The notes under the pieces were generated by a model. It was not told the origin of the DNA and ran no database searches. It saw only the letters and a list, made by a program, of their open reading frames with translations. A stretch of DNA of 64,000 nt from positions 1-64,000 of the forward strand of contig CAXSCR010000006.1 of assembly GCA_964235605.1 (NCBI GenBank). The letters run 5' to 3'. This stretch comes from DATCRE01 sp964235605. GTDB taxonomy: Bacteria; Bacteroidota; Bacteroidia; Cytophagales; Cyclobacteriaceae. A program made the position numbers and the translations under genes. Below, piece by piece: positions 24,956 through 33,874 of the stretch (positions are counted from its first letter, which is position 1; each line of letters starts with the position of its first letter).

Positions 24956-24997
24956 AAACACAAAGAGGCAGTCTTAAAAGGCAGCCTCTTTGTGTTT
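24956..24997 (+). terminator. intrinsic terminator after the DUF6588-like gene
   Basis: AAACACAAAGAGGC (24956-24969) and GCCTCTTTGTGTTT (24984-24997) form a perfect 14-bp stem around a 14-base loop, starting 20 bases after the stop codon and followed by a T-rich stretch. Confidence 0.88.
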
Positions 24998-25114
24998 TAT
25001 ATCCAATCATTAATTTCACGCTTCGTGAAGAAAAAACTTTACTAGCATTCTTTAATATGATGGGCCCAATGGAACTCAGGGATTACACGATAGGGCATTA
25101 GTGAAACAATAAAA

Positions 25115-25136
25115 AAGCCCCAGGCAAGTGGGGCTT
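25115..25136 (-). terminator. terminator-like hairpin upstream of the phosphatase gene
   Basis: AAGCCCCA and TGGGGCTT form an 8-bp stem with loop GGCAAG. The T-run lies on the minus strand (TTTTTTATTG), so termination would act leftward, yet no minus-strand gene ends here. It may block antisense reading or be a remnant. Confidence 0.45.
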
Positions 25137-25258
25137 CTAAAAAAACAATAGGCAGCAATAAAAAGCGTTTAAAATGCCACACAGTTTGTTCTTGAACCAA
25201 TGGAATTTACTTTGCTTCTCTATTGCCATTTTTAAAACGAACTGAAAGAAGAAGTAGT

Positions 25259-25747
25259 ATGGATAAAGTAAAAATTTTATTTGTTTGCCTTGGCAATATT
25301 TGTCGATCCCCGCTTGCTGAAGGAATTTTCAAGCATAAGATCAATGAAAGAGGGCTGGAAAATTTTGTTGAGGCAGCCTCTTGTGGAACCGCCAATTATC
25401 ATATTGGGCGAGCACCCGATTCAAGGACAATTGCCAACGCTAAAAAAAATGGTATTCAATTAAACCATTTAGGCAGGCAGTTGCAACACACCGATCTTGG
25501 ACAGTACGATTTCATATTTGCAATGGATGCTAACAACCATCAAAACATTCTACTACTGCAAGATGCACATCACCATAAACACAAAGTAACACGCATGCGT
25601 GATTTTGATCCTATCACTAAGGGAGATGTGCCTGATCCTTATTATGGCAAGGAACATGACTTCCAAGAAGTGTTTGACATTCTAAACAGAACGATGGATA
25701 ATTTTATTGATCATCTGGAAAAGCAAGTGAATAGTGAGAATGCGTAA
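25259..25747 (+). CDS. low-molecular-weight protein tyrosine phosphatase
   Basis: About 162 residues from the ATG chosen here. The phosphate-binding loop CLGNICRSP (Cys10 to Arg16) is at the N-terminus, exactly where the family places it, and the general acid Asp is in DPITKGDVPDPYYG. An in-frame TTG at 25223 would add 12 basic residues not seen in relatives; a good ribosome-binding stretch (GAAAGAAGAAG) precedes the ATG. The enzyme removes phosphate from protein tyrosines; in Bacteroidota such genes often stand alone, as here. No kinase partner is adjacent. Confidence 0.93.
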   Translation: MDKVKILFVCLGNICRSPLAEGIFKHKINERGLENFVEAASCGTANYHIGRAPDSRTIANAKKNGIQLNHLGRQLQHTDLGQYDFIFAMDANNHQNILLLQDAHHHKHKVTRMRDFDPITKGDVPDPYYGKEHDFQEVFDILNRTMDNFIDHLEKQVNSENA

Positions 25748-25772
25748 TTAATGCACGCTTACTCTCACGGTT

Positions 25773-27017
25773 TCACGGTTTAATCAAAACTTGCAAGGTA
25801 GAGCGTGACGATTGCTCTAATAAAACATTAGAACTTTTTCGATAGTTATCAAAAGTAGCCTCATCATAATTCTTTATGGTGATGAGTGTAAGTCCTGTGT
25901 TATAATATACTTCGAAGTCTTTTTGTAATTTTTCAATTAAGGCCATAACCTTGCTTTCCCTAAAGTCGATACAAAATGAAAACGAAATAGCTGAATTTTG
26001 CATTACATTGATTCGGATATTTAACTCAGTAAGTATGTTAAAAATAATGCTCATTTGTTGTTCGCTAACAAAGGTGTAGTCAGTCACTTTACAAGAAATG
26101 AGACACTGATTGTCTTTAAATACAATAAGAGGCGGTATATTTTCCACAATACATTCGTGAATCTTTGTGCCTGGCAACGAAGCATCAATAAAGTTTTTAA
26201 CTAGAAGCGGAATGCCTTTATTAGCAAGTGGCTTTATGGTTTTAGGATGAATAACAGTAGCACCATAATACGTCATCTCTGCCGCTTCCTTAAACGGCAG
26301 TTCAGCAAATATATGTGCGTTAGGCAGTCTCTTTGGATCGGCACTCATTACACCTGGAACATCTTTCCAAATAGTTACTGATTCCGCATCAAGACAGGAT
26401 GCAAAAATAGCTGCTGAGAAATCAGAACCCTCTCGACCTAATGTAGTCGTTAATCCATCTTCTGTTATACCAATAAAACCTTGTGTAATAAAGATCTGAT
26501 TATCTATACTAAGCTTAAGGTATTGCATCTTAAGATTAGTTGCAGACCAGTCAACCTTGCCTTCACGAAACGTGCTGTCGGTATGTATGTATTGTCTCGC
26601 ATCAAGCCAATGACTACTAAAGCCACTTTCAATTAAATAACGGTTGACTATGACAGAAGAAATGAGTTCACCTTTTGATATAACTTGATCATAGACCTGA
26701 TCGTACGCACCGGGTTTCTTTAGTTGAAACTCAAGATCCGTAAACATGAGCTCAACATCAGCAAAGGCAACATGCGAAGGCTGAAACAAACCATGCATTA
26801 CGTCGTGATGATAGTTACGAAGCGCATCTAATTCTAGATGGTAATCAGAAGAAGTTCTAAACTGATGAAGTATTTTTTCAAGGGAGTTTGTGGTCTTACC
26901 CATAGCCGAAACAACCACAACCAGACTACCCGGCGTGTATGACCCGATAATAGAAGCTACATTTCGAATGCCCTCAGCATCTTTAAGTGAGGCCCCGCCA
27001 AATTTAAAAACCTTCAT
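25773..27017 (-). CDS. lysC: monofunctional aspartate kinase
   Basis: Aspartate kinase makes the first step from aspartate to lysine, methionine and threonine. The 414-residue sequence has the start FKFGGASLKDAEGIRN, the nucleotide and aspartate region TTLGREGSDFSAAIFA, and VTIWKDVPGVMSADPKRLPNA, followed by about 130 residues of two ACT-like repeats that should give feedback control. No homoserine dehydrogenase is fused. The minus-strand gene lies alone, convergent with the tyrosine phosphatase gene. Which amino acid inhibits it cannot be told. Confidence 0.94.
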   Translation of the reverse strand: MKVFKFGGASLKDAEGIRNVASIIGSYTPGSLVVVVSAMGKTTNSLEKILHQFRTSSDYHLELDALRNYHHDVMHGLFQPSHVAFADVELMFTDLEFQLKKPGAYDQVYDQVISKGELISSVIVNRYLIESGFSSHWLDARQYIHTDSTFREGKVDWSATNLKMQYLKLSIDNQIFITQGFIGITEDGLTTTLGREGSDFSAAIFASCLDAESVTIWKDVPGVMSADPKRLPNAHIFAELPFKEAAEMTYYGATVIHPKTIKPLANKGIPLLVKNFIDASLPGTKIHECIVENIPPLIVFKDNQCLISCKVTDYTFVSEQQMSIIFNILTELNIRINVMQNSAISFSFCIDFRESKVMALIEKLQKDFEVYYNTGLTLITIKNYDEATFDNYRKSSNVLLEQSSRSTLQVLIKP

Positions 27018-27122
27018 TTATAGCCTGACCGTTTGCGGTAGATGATTACGTTATAAATATCAAACTATAATTTAAACTACAAAGGATGATTGTCTCGACA
27101 TTCAAAATAACTGAACTTCTTC

Positions 27123-27548
27123 CTATGCTTTAGCCTGAGATTGATCCTCTTTTGATTCAAAAATTTCAGGTGCATACTTCAAAATCACCTCGTACCATTT
27201 TACAAGCTTCTTTATATCCGAAACATAAACACGCTCTTCATCATACACAGGCAGAACTGATTTTAAGAAAGCCTTTAGTTCGCTGGAGTCAGAACTGCCA
27301 TCCACACCTAAGTCACCTTTAAATTCACTGTGAATCTTTTTTAGTACCTCTTCCAAGGCAGCGCTTCCGTCTTTGGTAGTTGTATATATTGAAATTTCTT
27401 TCAGGATGCTTAGTTTATGATTGCTGGTGGCTACAGTTTTTGTTTTAGCCTCATCCAGTGATTCAAGAATTACACCTGACTTCGTGGGTGCCATTACTTT
27501 AAATAATCCTCCTTTGCCTGATATTGTCGCTATTTCTGATAAGGTCAT
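27123..27548 (-). CDS. DUF5606 family protein
   Basis: This 141-residue protein starts LSEIATISGKGGLFKVMAPTKSGVILESLDEAKTKTVATSNHKLSILKEISIYT, the hallmark of DUF5606, a small conserved family in Bacteroidota. The N-terminal 60 residues resemble a beta-barrel (SH3-like) unit; the rest is helical with VLPVYDEERVYVSDIKKLVKWYEVILKYAPEIF. It is soluble and acidic at the C-terminus. It ends close to lysC and begins 31 bases from engB, both on the same strand, so it probably shares a transcript with engB. Function unknown. Confidence 0.88.
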   Translation of the reverse strand: MTLSEIATISGKGGLFKVMAPTKSGVILESLDEAKTKTVATSNHKLSILKEISIYTTTKDGSAALEEVLKKIHSEFKGDLGVDGSSDSSELKAFLKSVLPVYDEERVYVSDIKKLVKWYEVILKYAPEIFESKEDQSQAKA

Positions 27549-27579
27549 ATTCGCTTAAATTTTTAGCCTGCAAAACTAA

Positions 27580-28185
27580 TCATTTTTGCTTTTCATTAAC
27601 CAGGGCGGTTTTGATAAAAGTTAAGACTTCGTCTTTTCCTGTTTTTTGAGTTGCTGATGTCATAATTATTGGCGGTAGTTCTTCCCAAGTTTCTAGCAGC
27701 GTCTTTTCTATCAGTTTTTTATTCGGTTGAATTTGGTTTCTTTTAAGCTTATCTGTCTTCGTTAAAATAAGGCATATCGGAATCTCTTTGCTTCCCGCCC
27801 ATTGTATAAAACTAAGATCAATAGCTTGAGGGTCGAGCCTTGAATCTAAAAGTATAAAGAGGCAACTTAAATTCTCTCGCTTTAAAATGTACTCTTCTAT
27901 CATTTTGCCAAAATCATATCGTTGGCTTTTGCTAACACTTGCATATCCATATCCAGGCAAATCAACTAAATACCATGCGTTATTGATTATATAATGATTA
28001 ATGGTTTGCGTTTTACCAGGCTTTACAGAGATTTTAGCAAGACCATTACGGTTGGTTAACATATTGATCAATGATGACTTGCCAACATTAGAACGACCAA
28101 TAAATGCAAATTCTGGTTTGTCAGGTGCGGGACATTTATTAACATCGGCATAACTAGATATAAAAGCTGATTCGGTTATCTCCAT
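27580..28185 (-). CDS. engB: ribosome biogenesis GTP-binding protein YihA/YsxC (EngB)
   Basis: EngB is an essential small GTPase in 50S ribosome assembly. G1 is GRSNVGKSSLIN (30-41 from the chosen start), G3 is DLPGYGYA, G4 is LTKTDKL and G5 is SATQKTG, all intact. Starting at MEITESAF (28185) gives about 201 residues, the normal size; the in-frame ATG at 28221 would add MPSIFTLTITFE, which relatives lack. It is the first gene upstream of the DUF5606 gene on the minus strand and diverges from the PorE-like gene. Confidence 0.95.
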   Translation of the reverse strand: MEITESAFISSYADVNKCPAPDKPEFAFIGRSNVGKSSLINMLTNRNGLAKISVKPGKTQTINHYIINNAWYLVDLPGYGYASVSKSQRYDFGKMIEEYILKRENLSCLFILLDSRLDPQAIDLSFIQWAGSKEIPICLILTKTDKLKRNQIQPNKKLIEKTLLETWEELPPIIMTSATQKTGKDEVLTFIKTALVNEKQK

Positions 28186-28355
28186 TTCGAAAGTAATAGT
28201 TAAAGTAAAGATTGAAGGCAAAAATACTAAGCATGTAAGATACGCATAGCTTATGAACTAGAAATATATTCTGAAATCAGTGCTTTTTACTATATTAGCA
28301 TAATTCGTATTGTATATTTATTCCTAACTTTAATTGAGATAAATTTTTTTAAGCA

Positions 28356-30461
28356 ATGCACATTATTCGTTGCGCACTGATTTTTTCGGCTTTATCACTG
28401 GTCTTTGTTTCAATAGGTTTTAGTCAAGATCCTAAACAGACTGCCAGGGAATATTATACAGTTGCTATAAGCATGATTACCGAAACTAAGGCGGTTGATG
28501 ATGCCCGTGGCCTTATGGTCGTTGCTGCAGACTTAGATACCACTTTTATAAACGCCAACTTTGAAGCAGGTAGATTACATCTGCAAACCATAGGCAAAGA
28601 TCTTGCTGTAAAGTATTTTAGCCGTGTCTTCCGCCAAGATCCTGATTACAATTTTTCAATCATGTTTTGGATTGCTAAAAGTTATCAATTCGGTTTACAA
28701 TTTGATAAAGCGATTGAGTATTACAATCTGTATAAAGCGAAACTGACGAAGAAAGCAAGCTATCAGGGTAAGGATAGAGTTGACATGGACCTCGTTGACC
28801 GGGCAATTTTTGAATGTGAAAATGGAAAGGAGTTTGTATCTAACCCTGGCAATTTTTCAATTACCAATATGGGGCGTGAAATTAATTCTGAATACGAAGA
28901 TTATGCTCCCGTATTGAATGAACGCGAAGATGAAATAGTTTTCACTACCCGCCGCAGGGAAGACAACTTGAATGAAAACGTGTTTGATGATAACAAACCA
29001 TTTGAAGATATTTTTACCTCTAAGAAGGATGGTGAAAAGTGGCAGTTTGCCAAGAATATTGGCCCCGCCATAAATACGCCTTACTTCGATTCAAATCTCG
29101 CCATCTCTGCTGATGGTAGTACACTATTCATTTTTAAAGATGGCGATGGTGGCGGCGATATTTATTCTTGTGAACGTCAACCAGATGGCGGCTGGGCCGA
29201 GCCTGTTCCACTTCCAGGCATTATTAATTCAAGTTTTGAGGAGAAGTCTATTTCGCTTACTAGAGATCAAAAAACAATTTATTTCACCAGCAATCGCCCA
29301 GGTGGATATGGAGGCTCTGATATTTACCGTGCTACAAAAGATGCCAATGGCGAATGGTCAAATGTCAAAAATCTAGGTCCTAAAATTAATACAGTTGTAG
29401 ATGAAGACGGCCCTTTCATAGATAGAAATGATGGTGTTACACTTTATTTCAGTAGCGAAGACCACAAAGGTATGGGTGGCCATGATATTTTTAAATCTAC
29501 CTTCGACCCTGATAAAAATGAATGGAGTGACCCAATAAATTTAGGATACCCTATCAACACCCCTGATGATGATATCTATTTCATTAGTTCTACAGACGGA
29601 AAACGTGCTTATTACTCATCTGTAAGAGATGATGGTATGGGATATACTGATATTTATGTCATTACGATACCAGATGGATTGAAGAAAACGGAACCTGTAC
29701 AAAAGCCAGTTGTTGTCACTCCGCCGGTGGAAGAGACACCTCCTGTAGTTGTAACCACGCCTGAAGTTGAGCCTGAAGTTGAGCCTGTGGTTGAGCCCTT
29801 GGTTGAGCCTACAGTAGAACCAAAAGAGGTTATCCCTGTCAAGTACATCGTCAATGTAATCAATGCAATAGATCAGACGCCAATAGATGCAAGGGTAAAA
29901 CTTATGGGTTTTAAGGATAACGTAATTTTAGCATCAACCACATCAACGCCTGGTATGTATGAATTCGATGTAACCAGCACAAAACCAAAAGACTACCGAT
30001 TATCTGTAGAAGCTGAGGGGTTCATCTTCCAAAATCAAAGTGTAAAAATTACCGGGGCTACTGACCAAGAGAAAACCGTTACAAAAACAATAGAAATGCG
30101 CAAGCTGGTAACGGGTGTTTCTTCTATTTTACGAAACCTATACTTCGATTTTGATAAAGCAACCCTAAAAACTGAATCGTATAATGAATTGAATAAGCTT
30201 GAAAACATGATGCGCCAAAATGAGAACCTTATGGTAGAAATTGGAGGCCATACAGATAGTTATGGAACCTGGATGTACAACCACTACCTCTCGCAAAAGC
30301 GTGCTAATGCGGTTAAGGATTTCTTAACCAAGAAAGGGATTGATGCCCGTAGAATCAAGTCTGTTGGATATGGCAAATCTAAGCCGTTGGCCAGCAATGA
30401 TGATGAGGATCAAGGCCGGGAGCTTAACCGGAGGGTCGAGTTTAAAGTGCTAGGAAACTAA
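28356..30461 (+). CDS. PorE-like TPR/PD40/OmpA-domain envelope protein
   Basis: The 701-residue protein has a signal peptide ending FSQ (residue 23), TPR-like helices (about 25-150), a PD40 beta-propeller (about 165-445, repeats such as TSNRPGGYGGSDIY), a Pro/Val/Glu-rich linker (450-495), a carboxypeptidase-regulatory-like sandwich (500-590) and a C-terminal OmpA peptidoglycan-binding domain with GGHTDSYG (630-637) and NRRVEF (692-697). That order is the same as PorE of the type IX secretion system, which links the outer membrane complex to peptidoglycan. There is no lipobox Cys, so unlike PorE of Porphyromonas it is not predicted to be a lipoprotein. Bacteroidota often have several paralogues, so PorE itself is not proven. 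A porT gene lies two genes downstream. Confidence 0.88.
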   Translation: MHIIRCALIFSALSLVFVSIGFSQDPKQTAREYYTVAISMITETKAVDDARGLMVVAADLDTTFINANFEAGRLHLQTIGKDLAVKYFSRVFRQDPDYNFSIMFWIAKSYQFGLQFDKAIEYYNLYKAKLTKKASYQGKDRVDMDLVDRAIFECENGKEFVSNPGNFSITNMGREINSEYEDYAPVLNEREDEIVFTTRRREDNLNENVFDDNKPFEDIFTSKKDGEKWQFAKNIGPAINTPYFDSNLAISADGSTLFIFKDGDGGGDIYSCERQPDGGWAEPVPLPGIINSSFEEKSISLTRDQKTIYFTSNRPGGYGGSDIYRATKDANGEWSNVKNLGPKINTVVDEDGPFIDRNDGVTLYFSSEDHKGMGGHDIFKSTFDPDKNEWSDPINLGYPINTPDDDIYFISSTDGKRAYYSSVRDDGMGYTDIYVITIPDGLKKTEPVQKPVVVTPPVEETPPVVVTTPEVEPEVEPVVEPLVEPTVEPKEVIPVKYIVNVINAIDQTPIDARVKLMGFKDNVILASTTSTPGMYEFDVTSTKPKDYRLSVEAEGFIFQNQSVKITGATDQEKTVTKTIEMRKLVTGVSSILRNLYFDFDKATLKTESYNELNKLENMMRQNENLMVEIGGHTDSYGTWMYNHYLSQKRANAVKDFLTKKGIDARRIKSVGYGKSKPLASNDDEDQGRELNRRVEFKVLGN

Positions 30462-30570
30462 TATTCGATCCACCGCTGGTTTAACTTCTTATACCAGTAT
30501 GTAAATTTCATAGATAAAGATAAACGTTCTAACTTCGGGCCTGTTTTATAAGCAGGTTAACCCCGGATAG

Positions 30571-31293
30571 ATGACTGTACTTCCCTATAAAGAAGAGCGT
30601 GCCAGTAAAAAAGAACAAGTGGCCAAAATGTTTGACAACATTAGCCGGAATTATGATTTTCTGAATCATTTTCTAAGCATGGGCATTGACAAAGGCTGGC
30701 GCCGTAAAGCAATAAATCTATTAAAACCACTCCAGCCCAAAACAATTTTAGATGTAGCTACAGGAACCGGAGATTTTGCGTTGATGGCATTAAATCTCAA
30801 ACCAGAGAAGATAATAGGTATCGACATATCAGCCGGAATGTTGGAGGTTGGCAAGAAAAAAATAATGGCCAGGGGACTAACTAATAAGGTGGAGCTATTA
30901 AAAGGCGACTCGGAAAGCATCCCTTTTCACGATAATAAATTTGACGCTGTAACCGTTGCCTTCGGCGTAAGAAACTTTGAAAACCTCGAAAAAGGGCTAC
31001 GTGAGATATTTCGTGTCTTAAGGCCAGGTGCCATGGTGGTGGTTCTAGAATTCTCGAAACCCCGTAACTTTCCTTTCCGGCAGCTATACAGTTTTTATTT
31101 TAAAATCGTTCTACCTAAAATTGGGCGAATTATTTCAAAGGATAAATCAGCTTATACGTATTTACCAGCTTCAGTTGAAGCGTTCCCTGATGGCCGTGAC
31201 TTCACAACCATCTTGGAAAAAATTGGATTTAAAAACACAACATGCAGAACGCTCACATTCGGAATAAGTTCTATCTATACGGGACGAAAATAG
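30571..31293 (+). CDS. ubiE: demethylmenaquinone methyltransferase UbiE/MenG
   Basis: This 240-residue SAM methyltransferase carries out the last step of menaquinone synthesis. Family marks are MFDNISRNYDFLNHFLSMGIDKGWRRKAI at the N-terminus, the SAM-binding LDVATGTGDFALMAL, GDSESIPFHDNKFDAVTVAFGVRNFEN and the C-terminal TLTFGISSIYTG. Its 3' end overlaps the start of porT by 52 bases in another frame. ubiE followed by porT is a conserved gene order in Bacteroidota, which supports both calls. Confidence 0.97.
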   Translation: MTVLPYKEERASKKEQVAKMFDNISRNYDFLNHFLSMGIDKGWRRKAINLLKPLQPKTILDVATGTGDFALMALNLKPEKIIGIDISAGMLEVGKKKIMARGLTNKVELLKGDSESIPFHDNKFDAVTVAFGVRNFENLEKGLREIFRVLRPGAMVVVLEFSKPRNFPFRQLYSFYFKIVLPKIGRIISKDKSAYTYLPASVEAFPDGRDFTTILEKIGFKNTTCRTLTFGISSIYTGRK

Positions 31294-31988
31294 TTATTTT
31301 TATCACCTTGGTGGTGGCCATGCAACATATGGCACAGGGTCAACAGTACAGCTATGCAACGCGTAATAATCCAAATTACGATTTGCGAAAATTTTCATAT
31401 GGCTTTTTAATAGGACTTCATACTACAACCTATCAAATCAAGTATTCTGATAGCTTTATTAATGTGCTTGATCCAGCTGCCGATACATTATACTCCATTG
31501 AACCTTCGTGGGCACCCGGCTTTTCCTTGGGGCTAATTGTTAACTATCGCATTGCTGAATTTTTTGACTTACGAATCACACCGAAATTCGCCTTTTATGA
31601 GCACAACCTGAAATATCGATTTTATAACTCAACACAAGATCAACTGGTAGAGACTGTAATGGTTGAATTACCCTTGCTATTAAAATATAAGTCAGAAAGA
31701 CGCGGTAATGTTAGAATGTATATGATTGGTGGGGTTAAACCGGGATTTGAGGCATCTGGCAAAAAACAAATCGGAAATTCATCAAGAGGACTTGAAATAA
31801 AAGGATCGAACCTAAGTCTTGAAGCAGGTTTTGGGTTTGATTTATATTATCCACTATTTAAATTTTCTCCTGAAATACGTTTTTCAAAAGGCATTGCTAA
31901 TATGCAGGATAACACAACGAGCCTTTATGGACAACCATTAAAGTATGTTAATACCAATACCGTTACACTTTACTTATTATTTCAATAG
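31242..31988 (+). CDS. porT: PorT-like outer membrane beta-barrel protein of type IX secretion
   Basis: A 248-residue protein with a signal peptide (KIVIFITLVVAMQHMAQG, cut near residue 33) and an outer membrane barrel that starts NYDLRKFSYGFLIGLHTTTYQIKYS, the PorT family signature, with repeated beta strands to the final TVTLYLLFQ ending in an aromatic residue region. PorT is needed for type IX secretion of proteins with a conserved C-terminal domain. The only usable start is ATG 31242, which lies inside ubiE and gives a 52-base overlap; no later start would keep the signal peptide. The position directly after ubiE fits the family. Confidence 0.87.
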   Translation: MQNAHIRNKFYLYGTKIVIFITLVVAMQHMAQGQQYSYATRNNPNYDLRKFSYGFLIGLHTTTYQIKYSDSFINVLDPAADTLYSIEPSWAPGFSLGLIVNYRIAEFFDLRITPKFAFYEHNLKYRFYNSTQDQLVETVMVELPLLLKYKSERRGNVRMYMIGGVKPGFEASGKKQIGNSSRGLEIKGSNLSLEAGFGFDLYYPLFKFSPEIRFSKGIANMQDNTTSLYGQPLKYVNTNTVTLYLLFQ

Positions 31989-31991
31989 TTA

Positions 31992-32750
31992 ATGAAACGC
32001 ATTGCTTTAATAACGGGCGCAACATCAGGTATCGGCGAAGCTACTGCTCGTTTATTAGCAACTCATAATTTCAATTTAATTATCTGCGGCAGGCGCGAGG
32101 ATAGATTAAAAAGGCTTGCACATGAATTAGCGTCATTAACAGAAACCATCACCCTATCATTTGATGTTAGAAATCATAACGATGTAAAAAATGCCATTGC
32201 ATCACTCCCAGCAAAATGGCAAGTTATTGATGTCTTAATAAATAATGCAGGCAATGCACATGGTTTAGATCCAATCCAAAAAGGAAATATAGAAGATTGG
32301 GATGCCATGATGGATATAAACGTTAAGGGATTATTGTATGTGTCACGTGAAGTTATTCCAGGCATGACAGAACGCAAACAAGGCCACATCGTAAACATGG
32401 GATCGATAGCTGGGAAAGAAATCTATCCCAGTGGCAACGTGTATTGCGCTAGTAAATTTGCTGTTGATGCACTTACCCGTGGTATGCGTATGGATTTAAA
32501 TCCTTTCGGAATAAAAGTTACATCTGTCAATCCTGGAATGGTAGATACCGAATTTTCACGGGTGCGTTTTAAAGGTGACGATCAAAAAGCAGAAGCAGTT
32601 TACAAAGGCATGGTGCCACTTAAGGGAGAAGACATTGCTGATATTATCCTATATACACTAATGAGTCCTTCTCATGTAATGCTAGCCGACATAACTGTAT
32701 TTCCAACCGCACAAGGAAGCAGCACATTAGTAAAAAGAGATACTATATAA
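31992..32750 (+). CDS. short-chain dehydrogenase/reductase (YdfG-like)
   Basis: A 252-residue classical SDR. TGATSGIGEA (9-18) binds the cofactor, NNAGNAHGLDPIQKG (about 85-99) and VNMGSIAGKEIYPSGNVYCASKFAVDAL supply the catalytic Ser, Tyr and Lys. The closely similar NADP-dependent YdfG family oxidises serine and reduces malonic semialdehyde; the loop GLDPIQKGNIEDW supports that subgroup, but the physiological substrate is uncertain. It starts 3 bases after porT, so it is likely part of the same transcript, and its 3' end overlaps the convergent hydrolase gene by 8 bases. Confidence 0.92.
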   Translation: MKRIALITGATSGIGEATARLLATHNFNLIICGRREDRLKRLAHELASLTETITLSFDVRNHNDVKNAIASLPAKWQVIDVLINNAGNAHGLDPIQKGNIEDWDAMMDINVKGLLYVSREVIPGMTERKQGHIVNMGSIAGKEIYPSGNVYCASKFAVDALTRGMRMDLNPFGIKVTSVNPGMVDTEFSRVRFKGDDQKAEAVYKGMVPLKGEDIADIILYTLMSPSHVMLADITVFPTAQGSSTLVKRDTI

Positions 32751-33375
32751 GTTTCGAAAGTGTAGCCTCATCTATTTCATGTGCACCTTCAAAAACAATT
32801 TCATGCACATCTATATTTAATCGCTCAGAAATATTTCTCATCGTTGAAAAATGTTCATCTTTTATAAATGGATCATTCGTACCGTTAACGGAGCATACTT
32901 CTTTGTTTTTAAAAACATCACTTCCTTTTTCAAAATCCATATCAGACGGAAATATTCCACCCCAAAGAATTAGCTTTTTAAAGTTGACGTTGCCATCCAT
33001 AACCCATCTTGAAGCAGTGGCTGCACCTTGAGAAAATCCCAATACAGTGGTCTGAATATGTGTCGGTATATTTTCACTTCTATACAGTGTATTCAGAAAC
33101 TGGATATAATTTTCTATATCCATGACCCGATTTTCTTTGGTCATCCAATTTGCTCCAACGCGCCCATTATATCCGTTGAGATAATATCTTGACATACCTT
33201 CAGGCGCAATAACACAAATACCCAGGCTTTCCAATTGCTTAAACTTTTTAATGAAATATTGTGCAAGTTGACCTTGTCCATGTAATACAAACCAACATTG
33301 GGTAGTGGATGGGGTGATATTACCTAACTTATAATATCGAGCCTTAAAGGGAAAAGTTAGTTCAAATTGGTCCAT
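32743..33375 (-). CDS. alpha/beta hydrolase of the phospholipase/carboxylesterase type
   Basis: The 210-residue protein follows the small serine esterase pattern: WFVLHGQGQLAQYF forms the oxyanion hole, LGFSQGAATASRWVM (Ser in GFSQG) is the nucleophile elbow, NGTNDPFI supplies the Asp, and GAHEID near the C-terminus supplies the His. It lacks a signal peptide and is probably cytosolic. It overlaps the SDR gene tail to tail by 8 bases. Substrate unknown; phospholipase, acyl-thioesterase and carboxylesterase activities are all possible in the family. Confidence 0.87.
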   Translation of the reverse strand: MDQFELTFPFKARYYKLGNITPSTTQCWFVLHGQGQLAQYFIKKFKQLESLGICVIAPEGMSRYYLNGYNGRVGANWMTKENRVMDIENYIQFLNTLYRSENIPTHIQTTVLGFSQGAATASRWVMDGNVNFKKLILWGGIFPSDMDFEKGSDVFKNKEVCSVNGTNDPFIKDEHFSTMRNISERLNIDVHEIVFEGAHEIDEATLSKLI

Positions 33376-33391
33376 ACAAAATCTTAAAAAA

Positions 33392-33415
33392 AAAGGCCTC
33401 TTAAAAGAGGCCTTT
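33392..33415 (-). terminator. intrinsic terminator of the small secreted protein gene
   Basis: AAAGGCCTCTT/AAGAGGCCTTT is a perfect 11-bp stem with a two-base loop in the minimal fold, followed on the minus strand by eight or more T. It lies 20 bases downstream of the stop codon of the gene at 33435-33854. Confidence 0.88.
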
Positions 33416-33434
33416 CTTGTAATGAAATACTTGA

Positions 33435-33854
33435 TTAGCGTTTAAAACCTAATGCACTGCCACCGCAATATCCTTTAGAACCATCGAAGGTGTACTGGAT
33501 ATAATAGATTCCGGTGGTATTACATGGATACGCAATTGCAGATATGAATTGACCGTTTATCTTGCTACTTGCTACTTTATTTCGGTTAGAATCAAATAAA
33601 CTTACCACAATACCATCTGTCGCCGGTTCTGCAGCACAAAGGTTAATCATATATTGGGTTCCCTTTGTAAACACATAAGAATATTCAACGTATTCTTTGC
33701 CTCCTTTTTCAATTTTATAACTTTTCAAAAAATTGAAGCCCGCTGCCAATTTAGGAATACACTGGTTGCTGAATGCCTCTGAGTTGCACTGCCCGATAAC
33801 TTCCAGCGTGCTGAAAACGAAAACGGATAGAACAATAAATATTAACTTTTTCAT
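33435..33854 (-). CDS. small secreted cysteine-containing protein of unknown function
   Basis: The 139-residue precursor has a clean signal peptide (MKKLIFIVLSVFVFSTLEVIGQ). The mature part begins CNSEAFSNQC and contains further cysteines (in NLCAAEP, YPCNTTG, GYCGGSALGFKR) that could form disulfides. The middle, EYVEYSYVFTKGTQYMINLCA... GIVVSLFDSNRNKVASS... GIYYIQYTFDG, is predicted to be a beta sandwich and resembles the bacterial pre-peptidase C-terminal (PPC) layout. It has no sorting domain. The next gene upstream on the same strand is a lipoprotein of unknown role 20 bases away, so the two are likely co-expressed. Function unknown. Confidence 0.72.
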   Translation of the reverse strand: MKKLIFIVLSVFVFSTLEVIGQCNSEAFSNQCIPKLAAGFNFLKSYKIEKGGKEYVEYSYVFTKGTQYMINLCAAEPATDGIVVSLFDSNRNKVASSKINGQFISAIAYPCNTTGIYYIQYTFDGSKGYCGGSALGFKR

Positions 33855-33874
33855 ATGGCTCTTATTAATATTTC

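Noticed and set aside
29654..29863. Gly/Ser/Thr-rich open frame on the minus strand inside the PorE-like gene
   Set aside because: It is the reverse of the Pro/Val/Glu-rich linker coding sequence and shows only its simple composition.
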